In this document: one piece after another, positions 47,898 to 56,864 of the stretch
Layout: every line of letters begins with the position of its first letter
Numbering within the stretch: position 1 is the stretch's first letter
Program-made: the position numbers and the translations under genes
The notes under the pieces: model-generated
The model's database searches: none
Told to the model about the DNA's origin: nothing
Seen by the model: the letters and a program-made list of their open reading frames with translations, nothing else
From: DASSUW01 sp963803335
GTDB taxonomy: Bacteria > Actinomycetota > Thermoleophilia > Solirubrobacterales > Solirubrobacteraceae
Direction of reading: 5' to 3'
Length of the DNA: 64,000 bases
NCBI GenBank assembly: GCA_963803335.1
Contig: CAWDME010000012.1
Coordinates: 744,001-808,000, forward strand

Positions 47898-49190
47898 ATG
47901 CGTCACGGAAGCGCCACGGTGATCGCCGTGCTGCTCGCGGCGGCGGCAGCCGGAGCGCTGCCGGCGCCCGCGCTGGCCACCGGCAGCTCGCGAGTCATCC
48001 AGCCGCTCGTGGAGTGCGTCACGCCCACGCCCCATGGCTACTGGGCGACGTTCACATACACGGCGACCAACCTCGGGTCCGGCGAAACCTACATCCAGGC
48101 CGGCGACAGCATCAGCGTGGGGACGACGGGGAACGAGCTGTTCGTCGGCGGCGAGGATCTCGTGTTCGGGCAATCCGACCAGAACGCGTGGATCGAGAGA
48201 TTCGTCACCACCAATGGCAGCCGCGAGTACTCGTTCCATGTCTGGTCCCCGGCCGACGAGGACGCGACGTGGTCTGTCCGCGTCGACAACGTCACGCGGT
48301 CGGCCATCGCCACCTCACAGTCCGAGCAGTGCTCCGTCGGCCCACAGGGTCCGCAGGGCGAGCCCGGGATCCAGGGGTCGCCAGGCCCACAGGGCCCGCA
48401 GGGTCTGCCCGGCACCAACGGCACCGACGGCGAGCCCGGCGCGCCAGGCGTGGCGGGCGAGCCCGGCCCGCAGGGCCCGCCCGGCCCGCAGGGCATTCAG
48501 GGTCCCCAGGGCCCGATCGGCCCGCAGGGGCCCAAGGGCGCAAAGGGCGACCCGGGCGCGCCCGGACTGCCTGGACTGTCACCGATCGTCATGCAGCTGC
48601 CCAAGAGCGAGAGCTGCCCGAACGGCGGCGTGGCGATCGTGTCGGTCGGCTACCTGGTCGTCGGCGGCAAGGTCGTCGAGCTGTTCGGCGAGCCGGTGAT
48701 CATCCCGACCGGCTACGCGGTGCTGCTCAACGGCCAGGACGGGGCGCCCGGCGACCAGGGCCCCCAAGGCGAGCAGGGCCCGCAAGGTGAGAAGGGCGAG
48801 CAGGGCCTGCCCGGTACCACCACCACGATCGTCCAGACGGTGACGATCAGCGGTAGCCAGCCCGGCGGCGTCGGCGGAGTGCTCGGCGAGAGCGTCGTGT
48901 CCTCCCGGCGCGTCGCCAAGCTGCGCATCAAGGCGACCGCCGGCCACACCGTCCGGCATCTCCGCGTCCGCGTCGAAGGGCGCCGCGCGAAGGTCCGCCA
49001 TGTCCGGCGCGGCGAGTGGATCGCCACGATCGATCTGCGCGGTCTGCGCCGCGGCGTGTACGCCGCCCGCGTGACCGCTCGCGTCGACGGCCGCCGAGTC
49101 ACCTGCACGCACCTCTACAGGGCCCTATACGGCAACCCCAAGGGTGCCAAGGGAGACTCGCTGAACTCCCACAGCAGCGTGCGCCTCTGA
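47898..49190 (+). CDS. Secreted collagen-like repeat protein
   Basis: The 430-residue protein starts at an ATG with AAGGAGG upstream. A signal peptide (residues 1-27, ending ALA) precedes a beta-rich N-terminal domain of about 120 residues. Then come two Gly-X-Y collagen-like tracts (about 150-230, for example GPQGPQGEPGIQGSPGPQG, and about 278-310) interrupted by a short domain (PKSESCPNGGVAIVSVGYL). The C-terminal domain (about 330-420, basic, VAKLRIKATAGHTVRHLRVR) resembles that of the broken relative at 43572. Bacterial collagen-like proteins form trimeric stalks on the cell surface. No anchor motif is seen. Confidence 0.88.
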   Translation: MRHGSATVIAVLLAAAAAGALPAPALATGSSRVIQPLVECVTPTPHGYWATFTYTATNLGSGETYIQAGDSISVGTTGNELFVGGEDLVFGQSDQNAWIERFVTTNGSREYSFHVWSPADEDATWSVRVDNVTRSAIATSQSEQCSVGPQGPQGEPGIQGSPGPQGPQGLPGTNGTDGEPGAPGVAGEPGPQGPPGPQGIQGPQGPIGPQGPKGAKGDPGAPGLPGLSPIVMQLPKSESCPNGGVAIVSVGYLVVGGKVVELFGEPVIIPTGYAVLLNGQDGAPGDQGPQGEQGPQGEKGEQGLPGTTTTIVQTVTISGSQPGGVGGVLGESVVSSRRVAKLRIKATAGHTVRHLRVRVEGRRAKVRHVRRGEWIATIDLRGLRRGVYAARVTARVDGRRVTCTHLYRALYGNPKGAKGDSLNSHSSVRL

Positions 49191-49220
49191 CACAGAGCGC
49201 ACCAGGCGTTGCCCACGAGC

Positions 49221-49247
49221 GAGGGCCGGCCGTTCAGGCCGGCCCTC
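49221..49247 (+). terminator. Hairpin after the collagen-like gene
   Basis: A perfect 11-bp stem (49221-49231 with 49237-49247) and loop GTTCA begin 30 bases after the stop codon. Confidence 0.75.
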
Positions 49248-49495
49248 CGCTGTTGCGGCGCGAGAAACAAGCTCGCCGACGTGAGAGTCTCGAGCGCGCC
49301 GCTTGCTCGTTAGAGCCAGTGTTCCACCGAGATCGCTCGATGAGTATCCGTCGCCGACGCGCCAGGAGATCAGCACCCGAAGCGGGCTTTCTGCGGTGTT
49401 AGTGGAGTCGACGTGCGGGTTGACTTGGGACGGCGTTCGGGACACGAATTCCCCGAGCCTCGCCGAGTAGCCGATTCCCCGCGTACGATCCGACA
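49248..49495. other. Non-coding stretch, nothing recognised
   Basis: About 250 bases between the terminator and the next small gene show no convincing gene, repeat or RNA on either strand. The promoter of the nucleotidyltransferase cassette should lie near the right end. Confidence 0.5.
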
Positions 49496-49681
49496 ATGGC
49501 CGACAAGCCCGAGCGACGCGGTTGGACGGTCGACGAGGTCAAGCGTGAGGAGGCCGCGGAGCGCGCGCGGGTGCGTCGGGACGCGGCTCGGGGCGTAACG
49601 AAGAACCTCGAGAACGCCGTGGCCCACACCGAATTCGCGAAGCGGTTCGCCCAGGCGTTCGAACCTACTCGGAGGCGATGA
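49496..49681 (+). CDS. Small charged protein preceding a nucleotidyltransferase (possible antitoxin)
   Basis: A 61-residue, highly charged helical protein (WTVDEVKREEAAERARVRRD, then FAKRFAQAFEPTRRR) ends by overlapping the nucleotidyltransferase start by 4 nt. Its size, charge and position resemble antitoxin or accessory partners of MNT/AbiEii-like toxins. No DNA-binding motif is evident and I recognise no family. Confidence 0.55.
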   Translation: MADKPERRGWTVDEVKREEAAERARVRRDAARGVTKNLENAVAHTEFAKRFAQAFEPTRRR

Positions 49682-50172
49682 CCGACGCGCTGAACCCGGA
49701 GCCGTTGCTCCGGGCGCTCCATGATGCCGGCGTTCGGCACATCATCATCGGCGGGTTCGCGGTCAACGCCCACGGTGTGATTCGTCCTTCGCGGGACCTC
49801 GACATCGTCCCGGACCCCGACCCCGACAACCTCGGCCGCCTCGCCAAGCTGCTCGCCGACATTAATGCCCGGCACGTCGGCCTCGGGGACTTCGAACCCG
49901 ACGAGTTCCCGTTCGACCCAACCCGTGCGGAGGATCTCGAGGGCGGCGCCAACTTCCGCCTCGAGACCAGGCTGGGCGACCTCGACATCATGCAGTGGGT
50001 CGCGGGCATCGACGCCGAGCCGGCCTTCGCGGCACTGAGCGTGAATGCCATCAGTGGCGAGCTGGGCGGTATCCCCCTCGAGGTGTGCGGCCTCGAAGAT
50101 CTCGTCGCAATGAAGCGCGCCGCCGGCCGACCACGCGACCTCGACGACTTGCAGCGCCTCGGCGCCGTTTAG
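49678..50172 (+). CDS. Nucleotidyltransferase of the MNT/AbiEii-like type
   Basis: The 164-residue protein has the nucleotidyltransferase core: VRHIIIGGFAVNAHGVIRPS, where GG and the following SRDLDIV supply the metal-binding Asp-x-Asp, and a third acidic position in LGDLDIMQWV. This is the minimal fold seen in AbiEii toxins and in stand-alone toxin-like or tRNA-modifying transferases. It is translationally coupled to the small charged protein, giving a compact two-gene cassette. Toxin activity is a hypothesis. Confidence 0.75.
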   Translation: MTDALNPEPLLRALHDAGVRHIIIGGFAVNAHGVIRPSRDLDIVPDPDPDNLGRLAKLLADINARHVGLGDFEPDEFPFDPTRAEDLEGGANFRLETRLGDLDIMQWVAGIDAEPAFAALSVNAISGELGGIPLEVCGLEDLVAMKRAAGRPRDLDDLQRLGAV

Positions 50173-50206
50173 ACGAGCGCTCCCATAGGGGTGAGGGACA
50201 CGGACC

Positions 50207-51514
50207 CTATATCGGTCGCTTGAAGGCCCCCGCGTCCATCTGGGTCCCCCGTGCGTCATGGAGTAATTCCGTCGCCGAACCCGATCGGAGGACTGTCTTC
50301 ACGAACGCGCCGCCGCCTGGGTCTCCGCGCGGCGTGCGCGGCCGGCTGACCGCCACGCACCGCAATTCCCAGCCCGCAAGCGCGGACAGCAGCGCGGCGA
50401 CGATCAGGCTGAGCGAAAGCGCACTGAGCTGGCCGCCGGTCAGCACGAGGAGGACGAGGAACCCGGCGACCGCCACGCGAGTGACGTTCGCCGTCCCGGT
50501 CATCCGCCAGCGGAACGAGCTCTCCCCGACCAGGAAGAGCGCGGGGCCGCCGAGCATCATCACCAGCTGGACCCCGTGGAGCGCATGGTGCGGCTCGGCG
50601 ATCAGCAGATCGGTGCCGACCGCTGTCGCGATGATGCCGGCGACGATCGGCAGATGGAGGTAGGTGTAGGCGTCCCGCGCGAGGCGACCGGGGTCGTCGC
50701 AGGTGCTCAGCGTGGTGCGCGCCTGCTCGGTGGTCGCGCCGAAGTACAACCACCACAGCGCCGCGATCTGCACGAAGGCGACGGCGAGGCAGACCACGAC
50801 GGTCGGCGTCAATCCCGCGGCGGAAGCGGTCGCTCCGGTGACCACGATCGATTCGCCGAGGGCGATGATCACGAACAGCTGGCAGCGCTCAGCGAAGTGA
50901 CCTCCCTCGATGTCGTAGTCGGTCGTGGATGCCCGCCCACGGCGCGGCAGCCAGTAGCCGGCCGCGGGCGCGGCGAGCTCGAGTGCGAGGGCCGGCAGCC
51001 ACAGTACGAGCCGCTGATCGCCGTCGAGCGCCGCGCCGGCGAGCCACAGCGCGCCGGAAGCGATGCTCCAGACGACCAGCCGCTCGAACACGTCGCGGAG
51101 CCGGTGCCGGCGCTTCAGCAGCAGCGCGGCCGCGGCGTTGCGCCCTACCTGCAGCGCCACGTAGCTCCCCGCGAACAGCCACGCCCGCTCGCCGAACGCC
51201 TCCGGCAGCGCGGCGGCCATCACCAGGCTGCCGGCCATCACGCCGGTGAGCACCCCGCGGACGGCCGGCGAGAGCGGGTCGAACCAGTTCGCCATCCACG
51301 TCGTGTAGATCCACGCCCACCACACGATCAGCAGCAGGAACGCGGCCCGCGCCACGCCGGCGACGGAGAGGTCGTCGAGGATCTGGTGCGACAGCTGCGT
51401 GACCGCGAAGACGTAGACGAGGTCGAAGAACAGCTCGACGGTGGTCGTCGGCTGCGCCGCGCGGACGCCCCGCGGCCGCAGATGCCGGATCGGCGTGACG
51501 GTCGCCGCGGTCAC
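50207..51514 (-). CDS. LtrA-family (low temperature requirement A) membrane protein
   Basis: The 435-residue protein starts with a GTG overlapping the previous stop (GTGA). It opens with TTTVELFFDLVYVFAVTQLS, the unmistakable LtrA signature, and has about 12 TM helices; EGGHFAERCQLFVIIALGES, the second conserved block, is also present. LtrA was named from a Listeria cold-growth mutant; its molecular function is not established. It forms a two-gene operon with a small membrane protein. Confidence 0.92.
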   Translation of the reverse strand: MTAATVTPIRHLRPRGVRAAQPTTTVELFFDLVYVFAVTQLSHQILDDLSVAGVARAAFLLLIVWWAWIYTTWMANWFDPLSPAVRGVLTGVMAGSLVMAAALPEAFGERAWLFAGSYVALQVGRNAAAALLLKRRHRLRDVFERLVVWSIASGALWLAGAALDGDQRLVLWLPALALELAAPAAGYWLPRRGRASTTDYDIEGGHFAERCQLFVIIALGESIVVTGATASAAGLTPTVVVCLAVAFVQIAALWWLYFGATTEQARTTLSTCDDPGRLARDAYTYLHLPIVAGIIATAVGTDLLIAEPHHALHGVQLVMMLGGPALFLVGESSFRWRMTGTANVTRVAVAGFLVLLVLTGGQLSALSLSLIVAALLSALAGWELRCVAVSRPRTPRGDPGGGAFVKTVLRSGSATELLHDARGTQMDAGAFKRPI

Positions 51515-51918
51515 TCGCCGGGCCCTCCCTCGCGGGCGCCGGCGACGAGCCGGTGCGGCAGCAGGTCGAGGAGGGCCCGGCCGGCATGCCGGAGCCGGTG
51601 GACGAACAGCGACCCGTGCGCCCGGTGGCGCGCACGGAAGTGGTGGACGAGCAGGTACGGCGTCGTCAGGACCGCGGCGAGGAGTCCGACGACGAGCGCC
51701 GCCCCGAGGAGCGGGACGACGACGAGGAAGACGAGGATCGCCAGCGGCGGGCAGACCAGGAACCCGAGCAGGACGACGACCGCGACCTCGACGCCACGGA
51801 GTGCCCCGGCGGCGGCGACACCGGCCAGCAAGGCGTCCTCCTCGAGCTGGTCGACGGGTGAGCGCGGCTCGTACGCGTCGGGAGCGCTCGACTGGATGAT
51901 GGGCTTGGTGGGCGTCAT
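51511..51918 (-). CDS. Hypothetical small membrane protein
   Basis: The 135-residue product has two hydrophobic segments (VAVVVLLGFLVCPPLAILVF and VVVPLLGAALVVGLLAAVL) between an acidic N-terminus and a basic, His-rich C-terminus. It overlaps the LtrA start. No family is recognised. It could be a partner of LtrA or simply co-transcribed. Confidence 0.6.
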   Translation of the reverse strand: MTPTKPIIQSSAPDAYEPRSPVDQLEEDALLAGVAAAGALRGVEVAVVVLLGFLVCPPLAILVFLVVVPLLGAALVVGLLAAVLTTPYLLVHHFRARHRAHGSLFVHRLRHAGRALLDLLPHRLVAGAREGGPGE

Positions 51919-51928
51919 CGGATCTCCC

Positions 51929-52642
51929 TCAGACGGCCGCGCGCAGCGCGGCGGCCTCGCGGATCACGGCGGCGGTCGTGCCCGGGTGGGCGACGGGGAC
52001 CGCGTGCGACGCGCCGGGGATCTCGATCGTGCGCTGCGCGCGGGCGCGCTCGGCCATGTAGTGCTCGACCGCCTTGGGGATGTTGCGGTCCTCCTCGCCG
52101 AAGACGAACCAGGACGGCAGCTCCTTCCACAGCGGCCGGTCGCCCGACGGCTCGACGAGCGCCTCCTGGGTGACGGGGCGCTGCGCGGCGGCCATCCGCG
52201 CCGCCTGCGGCACGCTGACGTCCGCGCAGAACTGCTCGTGGAAGCGCTCCTGGACGATCGTCAGGTCGGTCGTGCCGTCGCTGCGCGGGATGGCGTGCAG
52301 CGCGTCGCCCAGCGTGCTGCCGGGGAAGACGGCCGACAGCTCGAAGCAGCTATCGCCGGGCTGCGGGGCGAAGGCGGCGACGTAGACGAGCCCGACGATC
52401 TCCCCGGCGTCGGGGTCGACGTTGGTGATGACGGCGCCGCCGTACGAGTGGCCGGCGAGCACGACCGGGCCGTCGACGGACCGGAGGTGGTCGCTGACGC
52501 TGGCGGCATCGGCGGCAACCCCGCGCAGCGGGTTGGCGACGCCGATGACCGGGTGGCCCGCGTCGAGCAGATGCTCGATGACCTGATCCCAGCTCGAGGC
52601 GTCGGCGAAGGCGCCGTGGACGAGCACGACGGTGGGGCGCAT
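51929..52642 (-). CDS. Alpha/beta-hydrolase fold protein
   Basis: The 237-residue protein has an oxyanion segment VVLVHGAFADASSW, nucleophile Ser66 in LAGHSYGGAVI, an acid in FVFGEEDRNIP and the catalytic His in PGASHAVPVAHP. The compact form with GAFADASSW is common among actinobacterial hydrolases annotated as esterases. Substrate unknown. The large LuxR regulator gene lies upstream on the same strand and may control it. Confidence 0.9.
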   Translation of the reverse strand: MRPTVVLVHGAFADASSWDQVIEHLLDAGHPVIGVANPLRGVAADAASVSDHLRSVDGPVVLAGHSYGGAVITNVDPDAGEIVGLVYVAAFAPQPGDSCFELSAVFPGSTLGDALHAIPRSDGTTDLTIVQERFHEQFCADVSVPQAARMAAAQRPVTQEALVEPSGDRPLWKELPSWFVFGEEDRNIPKAVEHYMAERARAQRTIEIPGASHAVPVAHPGTTAAVIREAAALRAAV

Positions 52643-52729
52643 GACAGCTCCTTACGGTTGTGCGGAACGGCCCACACGCTCGCCGCTCGACCCCCTGGCC
52701 CGCGTCCGTATGAGTCCCTAGTCCGTGCC

Positions 52730-55516
52730 CTAGGCCGGCGCCACCGCGTGCTCGGCGTCAGGGAGCGCCGCGCCGAGCTCCTTGCGCGAGCCGATGCCGA
52801 GCTTCGCGAACACCTTGTGCAGGTGGTACTCGACGGTGCGGGGGCTGATGAACAGCTCGGCGCCGATCTCCTGGTTCGTCCGGCCCTTGCGGGCGAGACG
52901 GGCCACCTGCGCCTCCTGCGGCGTGAACTCGTCGCGCGTCTCGACCGTGAGCCTCCGCACCGTCTCGCCCGTGGCCATCAGCTCGCGACGGGCGCGCTCG
53001 GTGAACGCCTCGGCGCCCATGCGACCGAACATCTCGTGCGCGCTGCGCAGGTGCTCCCGCGCCTCCACGCGGCGCCCCTCGCGCCGGAGCCATTCGCCGT
53101 AGAGGAGATGGGCGCGGGCGAACTCGGCACGGATGCGGGTGCGCTCGAGCCGCTCGATCGCCTCGCGGTAGGCGCCATCCGCGTCGTCGCCCTCGCTCAG
53201 CAGCGCCCGTGAGCGGGCCAGGATGCCGAGCGCCCAGTCCGTGCCGGCGGCACGCGTCCGCTCCTCGAGCCGCAGCAGCGCGGCGGCGGCGACCTCCCGC
53301 TTGCCCGAGCGGGTCGCCGCCTCGACCAGCTCCGGCAGCGACGCGCCGTCATACCCCCAGTCGCCGTCGTCGCTGCCGCGCTGGGCGCCCTCGACGGCCG
53401 CCTCGTAGCGGCCCAGGCCGTTGTTGAGGATCGCGGTCGCGTAGCCGGCCAGGGCCGGTACCCGCCCCTCGCCCTGCGCGGTCGCGTCCTCGAGGCCGGC
53501 GTTGATGAGCTCCATCGCCTCAGCCTCCACGCCCCGCCAGGCGCCGAGGAGGACATGCGCATACTGGAGGCCCGCGTTGCCGGTCGCGATCGCGATCGCG
53601 TCCGCCTCCTGGACGAGCGCCGAGGCCGCAGCGAGCTCTCCCGCGAACAGGTGCACACCCGACCGGTAGACCAGGGCGACAGGAAGCACGGCGAGCGCGC
53701 CCGTGTCCCGGGCCAGCCGCACCGCGCGACCGGCGAGCGCGTGGAAAGTGTCGTCGTCCCACAGCTCGAACACCGCCATCGACTGGACGATCGGCGACAG
53801 CAACAGCCAGCGCATGATGTCCTCGTGGCTCTCGAGCGCCTCGCCCTCGACCGCTCGGAGCGCGACCTTGAGCAGCGGCACCCCCGCGCGGGGTCCCTCC
53901 GTGCAGCGGAGGGCCAGGCCGTCGAGGACGAGGTCGATCGATCGCGGCGGCTGCGGGGCAGCAGGCGCGGCCATGGCGGCCTCGGCCAACTTCAGCACGC
54001 CGGAGTCCGCGTCGAGGCGCCCGGAGTACATGGCCGCGCCGAGGGCCTCGAGGTAGGTCTGCCGCGCGAGGGCGGGAGCGTGCGGCGCGAGGCGCCTGGC
54101 GGCATCGAGCAGGAGGGGCGGACCGTCGCTGCCGCGGCTGAAGACGAACGCGATCTGCGCGCGCAGCCGCTGCAGCCGCGCGCGCTGGAGCTCATCCAGC
54201 GGCGTGAGCTCTGCCGTCGTGAGCAGCTCCTCCGCCGCCTCGCGGCCTCCCGCCTCCAGCTTGGCCCCTGCGGCGGCGAGCGCGCGCTCGCCTCGCCGCG
54301 CCGGGTCCGGGGTCAGCTCGACCGCCCGCTCCAGGAACGCGGCCGCGGCCGCGACGCCGCCCCGGCGCCGGGCTCGCTCGGCCGAGCGCTCCAGCTCCGC
54401 GGCGACATCCTCGTCCAGGCCGGCTGCCGCATGGGCGCGATGCCATGCGCGGCGATCCGGATCCGCTCCGGGATCCGTCGCCTCGGCCAGCGCGCCGTGC
54501 ACTTCCTGACGCTCGTGCACCGGTGCGGCCCGGTACACGGCCGAGCGCACCAGGGGATGGCGGAAGCGCGCCCTGGCGCCGAGCGCGATCAGCTCCGCCG
54601 CCTCGGCCGGCGCGGCCGCCCCGGACGGGATCCCGAGTCGCTGGGCCGCGCGCCAGAGCAGGGTGACGTCGCCGAGCGGCTCGGCCGCCGCGGTGAGCAG
54701 GAGCCGCCGCGAGTCGGGTGGGAGCGACTCGAAGCGCCGCCGGAAGCTCCGCTCGATCCGGCCGGACAGCGGGTCGCGGTCGGGCAGGCCGAACCCGCCC
54801 GCCAGCTCGGCCGGCGTCAAGCCGCGAGGCAGCTCCATCAACGCGAGCGGGTTGCCGTGCGTCTCGCCGACGATCCGATCCCGGATCCGCTCGTCGAGCA
54901 CCCCCGGCAGCGCGGACGCGAGCAGCGCGCGCGCATCGCCATCGGCGAGCCCTTCGACGATGAGCTCCGGCAGGCCGGCGAGCTGATCGGCGAGGCCGGG
55001 CTCACGGACCGCGAAGACCATCGCGATCCGCTCCGCGAGCAGGCGCCGTGCCACGAACGCCAGCGCCTGGGCCGACCCGCGGTCGAGCCATTGCGCGTCG
55101 TCGATCAGGCACACCAGCGGGCGCGCCTCGGCCGCCTCGGCGAGGAGGCCAAGCACCGCCAGAGCGACGAAGAAGTGATCCGGGGTGGCGCCGTCCTGCA
55201 GCCCGAAGGCGACCCGCAGCGCATCCTGCTGCGGGCCGGGCAGCGCGTCGAGCCCGTCGAGCATGGGCGCGCACAGCTGGTGCAGCCCGGCGAACGGAAG
55301 CTCCATCTCGGACTCAACCCCCGCGGCCCGCGCGATGCGGCACTCGGCTGCGCGCCCGGCGGTGTACTCCAGTAGCGCCGTCTTGCCGATCCCGGCCTCG
55401 CCGCGCAAGACCAACACCCGGCTCTGACCCGAGCGGACGCTTCGCACCAGGCGATCCAGCGTCTCGCACTCGCTGCGCCGGCCGAGCAGTCCGCGCCAAG
55501 CATCGCGATTCGCCAT
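52730..55516 (-). CDS. Large ATP-binding LuxR-family (LAL-type) regulator
   Basis: The 928-residue protein has an N-terminal AAA-type ATPase with Walker A at residues 39-46 (RGEAGIGKTALLEY) and Walker B in LVCLIDDAQWLD, a long helical (TPR-like) middle, and a C-terminal LuxR helix-turn-helix (ARKGRTNQEIGAELFISPRT, then VEYHLHKVFAKLGI). LAL regulators are ATP-dependent activators, common in actinobacteria for metabolic or secondary-metabolite genes. Targets could include the flanking hydrolase (same strand, 87 bases downstream) or the divergent NmrA-like gene. Confidence 0.93.
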   Translation of the reverse strand: MANRDAWRGLLGRRSECETLDRLVRSVRSGQSRVLVLRGEAGIGKTALLEYTAGRAAECRIARAAGVESEMELPFAGLHQLCAPMLDGLDALPGPQQDALRVAFGLQDGATPDHFFVALAVLGLLAEAAEARPLVCLIDDAQWLDRGSAQALAFVARRLLAERIAMVFAVREPGLADQLAGLPELIVEGLADGDARALLASALPGVLDERIRDRIVGETHGNPLALMELPRGLTPAELAGGFGLPDRDPLSGRIERSFRRRFESLPPDSRRLLLTAAAEPLGDVTLLWRAAQRLGIPSGAAAPAEAAELIALGARARFRHPLVRSAVYRAAPVHERQEVHGALAEATDPGADPDRRAWHRAHAAAGLDEDVAAELERSAERARRRGGVAAAAAFLERAVELTPDPARRGERALAAAGAKLEAGGREAAEELLTTAELTPLDELQRARLQRLRAQIAFVFSRGSDGPPLLLDAARRLAPHAPALARQTYLEALGAAMYSGRLDADSGVLKLAEAAMAAPAAPQPPRSIDLVLDGLALRCTEGPRAGVPLLKVALRAVEGEALESHEDIMRWLLLSPIVQSMAVFELWDDDTFHALAGRAVRLARDTGALAVLPVALVYRSGVHLFAGELAAASALVQEADAIAIATGNAGLQYAHVLLGAWRGVEAEAMELINAGLEDATAQGEGRVPALAGYATAILNNGLGRYEAAVEGAQRGSDDGDWGYDGASLPELVEAATRSGKREVAAAALLRLEERTRAAGTDWALGILARSRALLSEGDDADGAYREAIERLERTRIRAEFARAHLLYGEWLRREGRRVEAREHLRSAHEMFGRMGAEAFTERARRELMATGETVRRLTVETRDEFTPQEAQVARLARKGRTNQEIGAELFISPRTVEYHLHKVFAKLGIGSRKELGAALPDAEHAVAPA

Positions 55517-55654
55517 TGCCGATGCCGAGCCTAGAGGCGGCCCGCCGACGCCGCAAGCGCGCGACTAGGGGCCCGACTGGGGTGCCCTACGGATGCGCGG
55601 GTGACGCCGCGGGGTGATCCTCGATGTCATCGTCAACGAGCTGAAGGGAACGTC

Positions 55655-56416
55655 ATGAAGATCGTGGTGATCGGTGGAAGCGGGCGCGTCGGCAGCAACG
55701 CCGTCGACCGGCTGCTCGCGCAGGGCCATAATGCGGTGCCGGCCTCGCCGGCCACGGGCGTCGACACGATCACCGGCGAGGGCATCGCCGAGGTCATGGC
55801 GGGCGCCGCCGTGGTCGTCGACGTCTCCAACGCGCCGGTGTGGGACGACGACGCGGTGCGGGAGTTCTTCACGACCTCGACGCGCAACCTGCTGGCGGCC
55901 GAGCGCGCCGCCGGCGTCGCCCACCATCTGGCGGTGTCGATCGTCGGCGCCGACCGCCTGCCCGACAGCGGCTACCTGCGCGCCAAGGTGGCCCAGGAGG
56001 CCGAGATCGAGGCCGGGGGCGTGCCCTACACGATCCTGCGCGCCACGCAGTTCTTCGAGTTCCTCCCCCAGATCGCCGAGGCCGGCGCCGAGGGCAGCAG
56101 CGTCCGCCTCTCGACCGGGCTGATGCAGTTCGTCGCCGTCGACGACGTCGCCGCGACCGTGGCCGAGCTGGCGACTGGCGCGCCGGCCGGCGGACGCGTC
56201 GAGCTCGGCGGGCCCGAGGCCCTGGGCATCGACGCCTGGGCGCGCCGCCTGTTCACCGCCGTCGGCGACGACCGGACGGTCGTCTCGGACCCGCACGCGC
56301 GCTACTTCGGTACGGAGCTCGGGGGCGGCGAGCTGACCACCGGCGAGGGCGCCCGGATCGGGGCGACGGACTTCGACCTCTGGCTGGCCGGCCAGACGGA
56401 GGGAGCCCGGCGATGA
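55655..56416 (+). CDS. NmrA-like NAD(P)-binding protein
   Basis: The 253-residue protein (ATG at 55655, AAGGGA upstream) starts KIVVIGGSGRVGSNAVDRLL, a Rossmann GGxGxxG motif, and continues with VVVDVSNAPVWDDDAVREFF, VSIVGADRLPDSGYLRAK and VPYTILRATQFFEF, as in atypical SDRs of the NmrA/HSCARG group. The YxxxK-like pair is GYLRAK. It may be a reductase or a redox sensor. It is divergent from the LuxR gene and overlaps the next small gene by 4 nt. Confidence 0.88.
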   Translation: MKIVVIGGSGRVGSNAVDRLLAQGHNAVPASPATGVDTITGEGIAEVMAGAAVVVDVSNAPVWDDDAVREFFTTSTRNLLAAERAAGVAHHLAVSIVGADRLPDSGYLRAKVAQEAEIEAGGVPYTILRATQFFEFLPQIAEAGAEGSSVRLSTGLMQFVAVDDVAATVAELATGAPAGGRVELGGPEALGIDAWARRLFTAVGDDRTVVSDPHARYFGTELGGGELTTGEGARIGATDFDLWLAGQTEGARR

Positions 56417-56631
56417 CCGAGATCCACGTGATCGTCACAGGCCCGGAGGAGGCCTATGACAACGAGGCGGAGTTCTGGTGCGGGCGCGAGCAGATCGGCG
56501 TGACCGTCCTGCACGAGGGGCGCCTGCACCTGCGCATCGACCCGCGGGCCGACGGCGCCCCCTGGCTGGCGGACGTCACCAGCCTCGCGCACTCCCTGAC
56601 CGAAGCCGAGCAACGCCTCGCGGCGTACTGA
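56413..56631 (+). CDS. Small hypothetical protein coupled to the NmrA-like gene
   Basis: The 72-residue product (EIHVIVTGPEEAYDNEAEFW, then IGVTVLHEGRLHLRIDPRAD) looks like a small beta-sheet followed by a helix. The start overlaps the preceding stop (ATGA). I recognise no named family, though similar short proteins are common in actinobacteria. The gap 56632-56777 after it holds nothing I can support. Confidence 0.6.
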   Translation: MTEIHVIVTGPEEAYDNEAEFWCGREQIGVTVLHEGRLHLRIDPRADGAPWLADVTSLAHSLTEAEQRLAAY

Positions 56632-56777
56632 CGCGCCCCACCACGAGCGGGGCGCCGCCCGCCGAACCGGACCGCAGGCGTGGCCTGCGTTGTGCGCGCC
56701 TTGCGGGCGCGCGCCGCAGTTCAGGGTCAAGGCGGACACGACCTTCGGGACCTAGTTGGGCTCCGTCGAACTCTGAG

Positions 56778-56851
56778 CGCCCCCGGCAGGACTCGAACCT
56801 GCGACCTGCGGATTAGAAGTCCGCTGCTCTATCCAGCTGAGCTACAGGGGC
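56778..56851 (-). tRNA. tRNA-Arg (TCT anticodon)
   Basis: The minus strand gives a complete cloverleaf: acceptor GCCCCTG/CGGGGGC, D-arm AGCTCAGCTGGATAGAGC, anticodon TCT between GCGGA and TCCGC arms, T-arm GCAGGTTCGAGTCCTGC. The discriminator is G and CCA is not encoded. It reads AGA (and AGG by wobble), rare codons in this genome type. Confidence 0.95.
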
Positions 56852-56864
56852 GTGCGAGGGCAGT

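Noticed and set aside
50576..53212. Open frame of 878 codons on the plus strand over LtrA, hydrolase and LuxR genes
   Set aside because: Crosses three real genes in antisense and has no recognisable domain or start signal.
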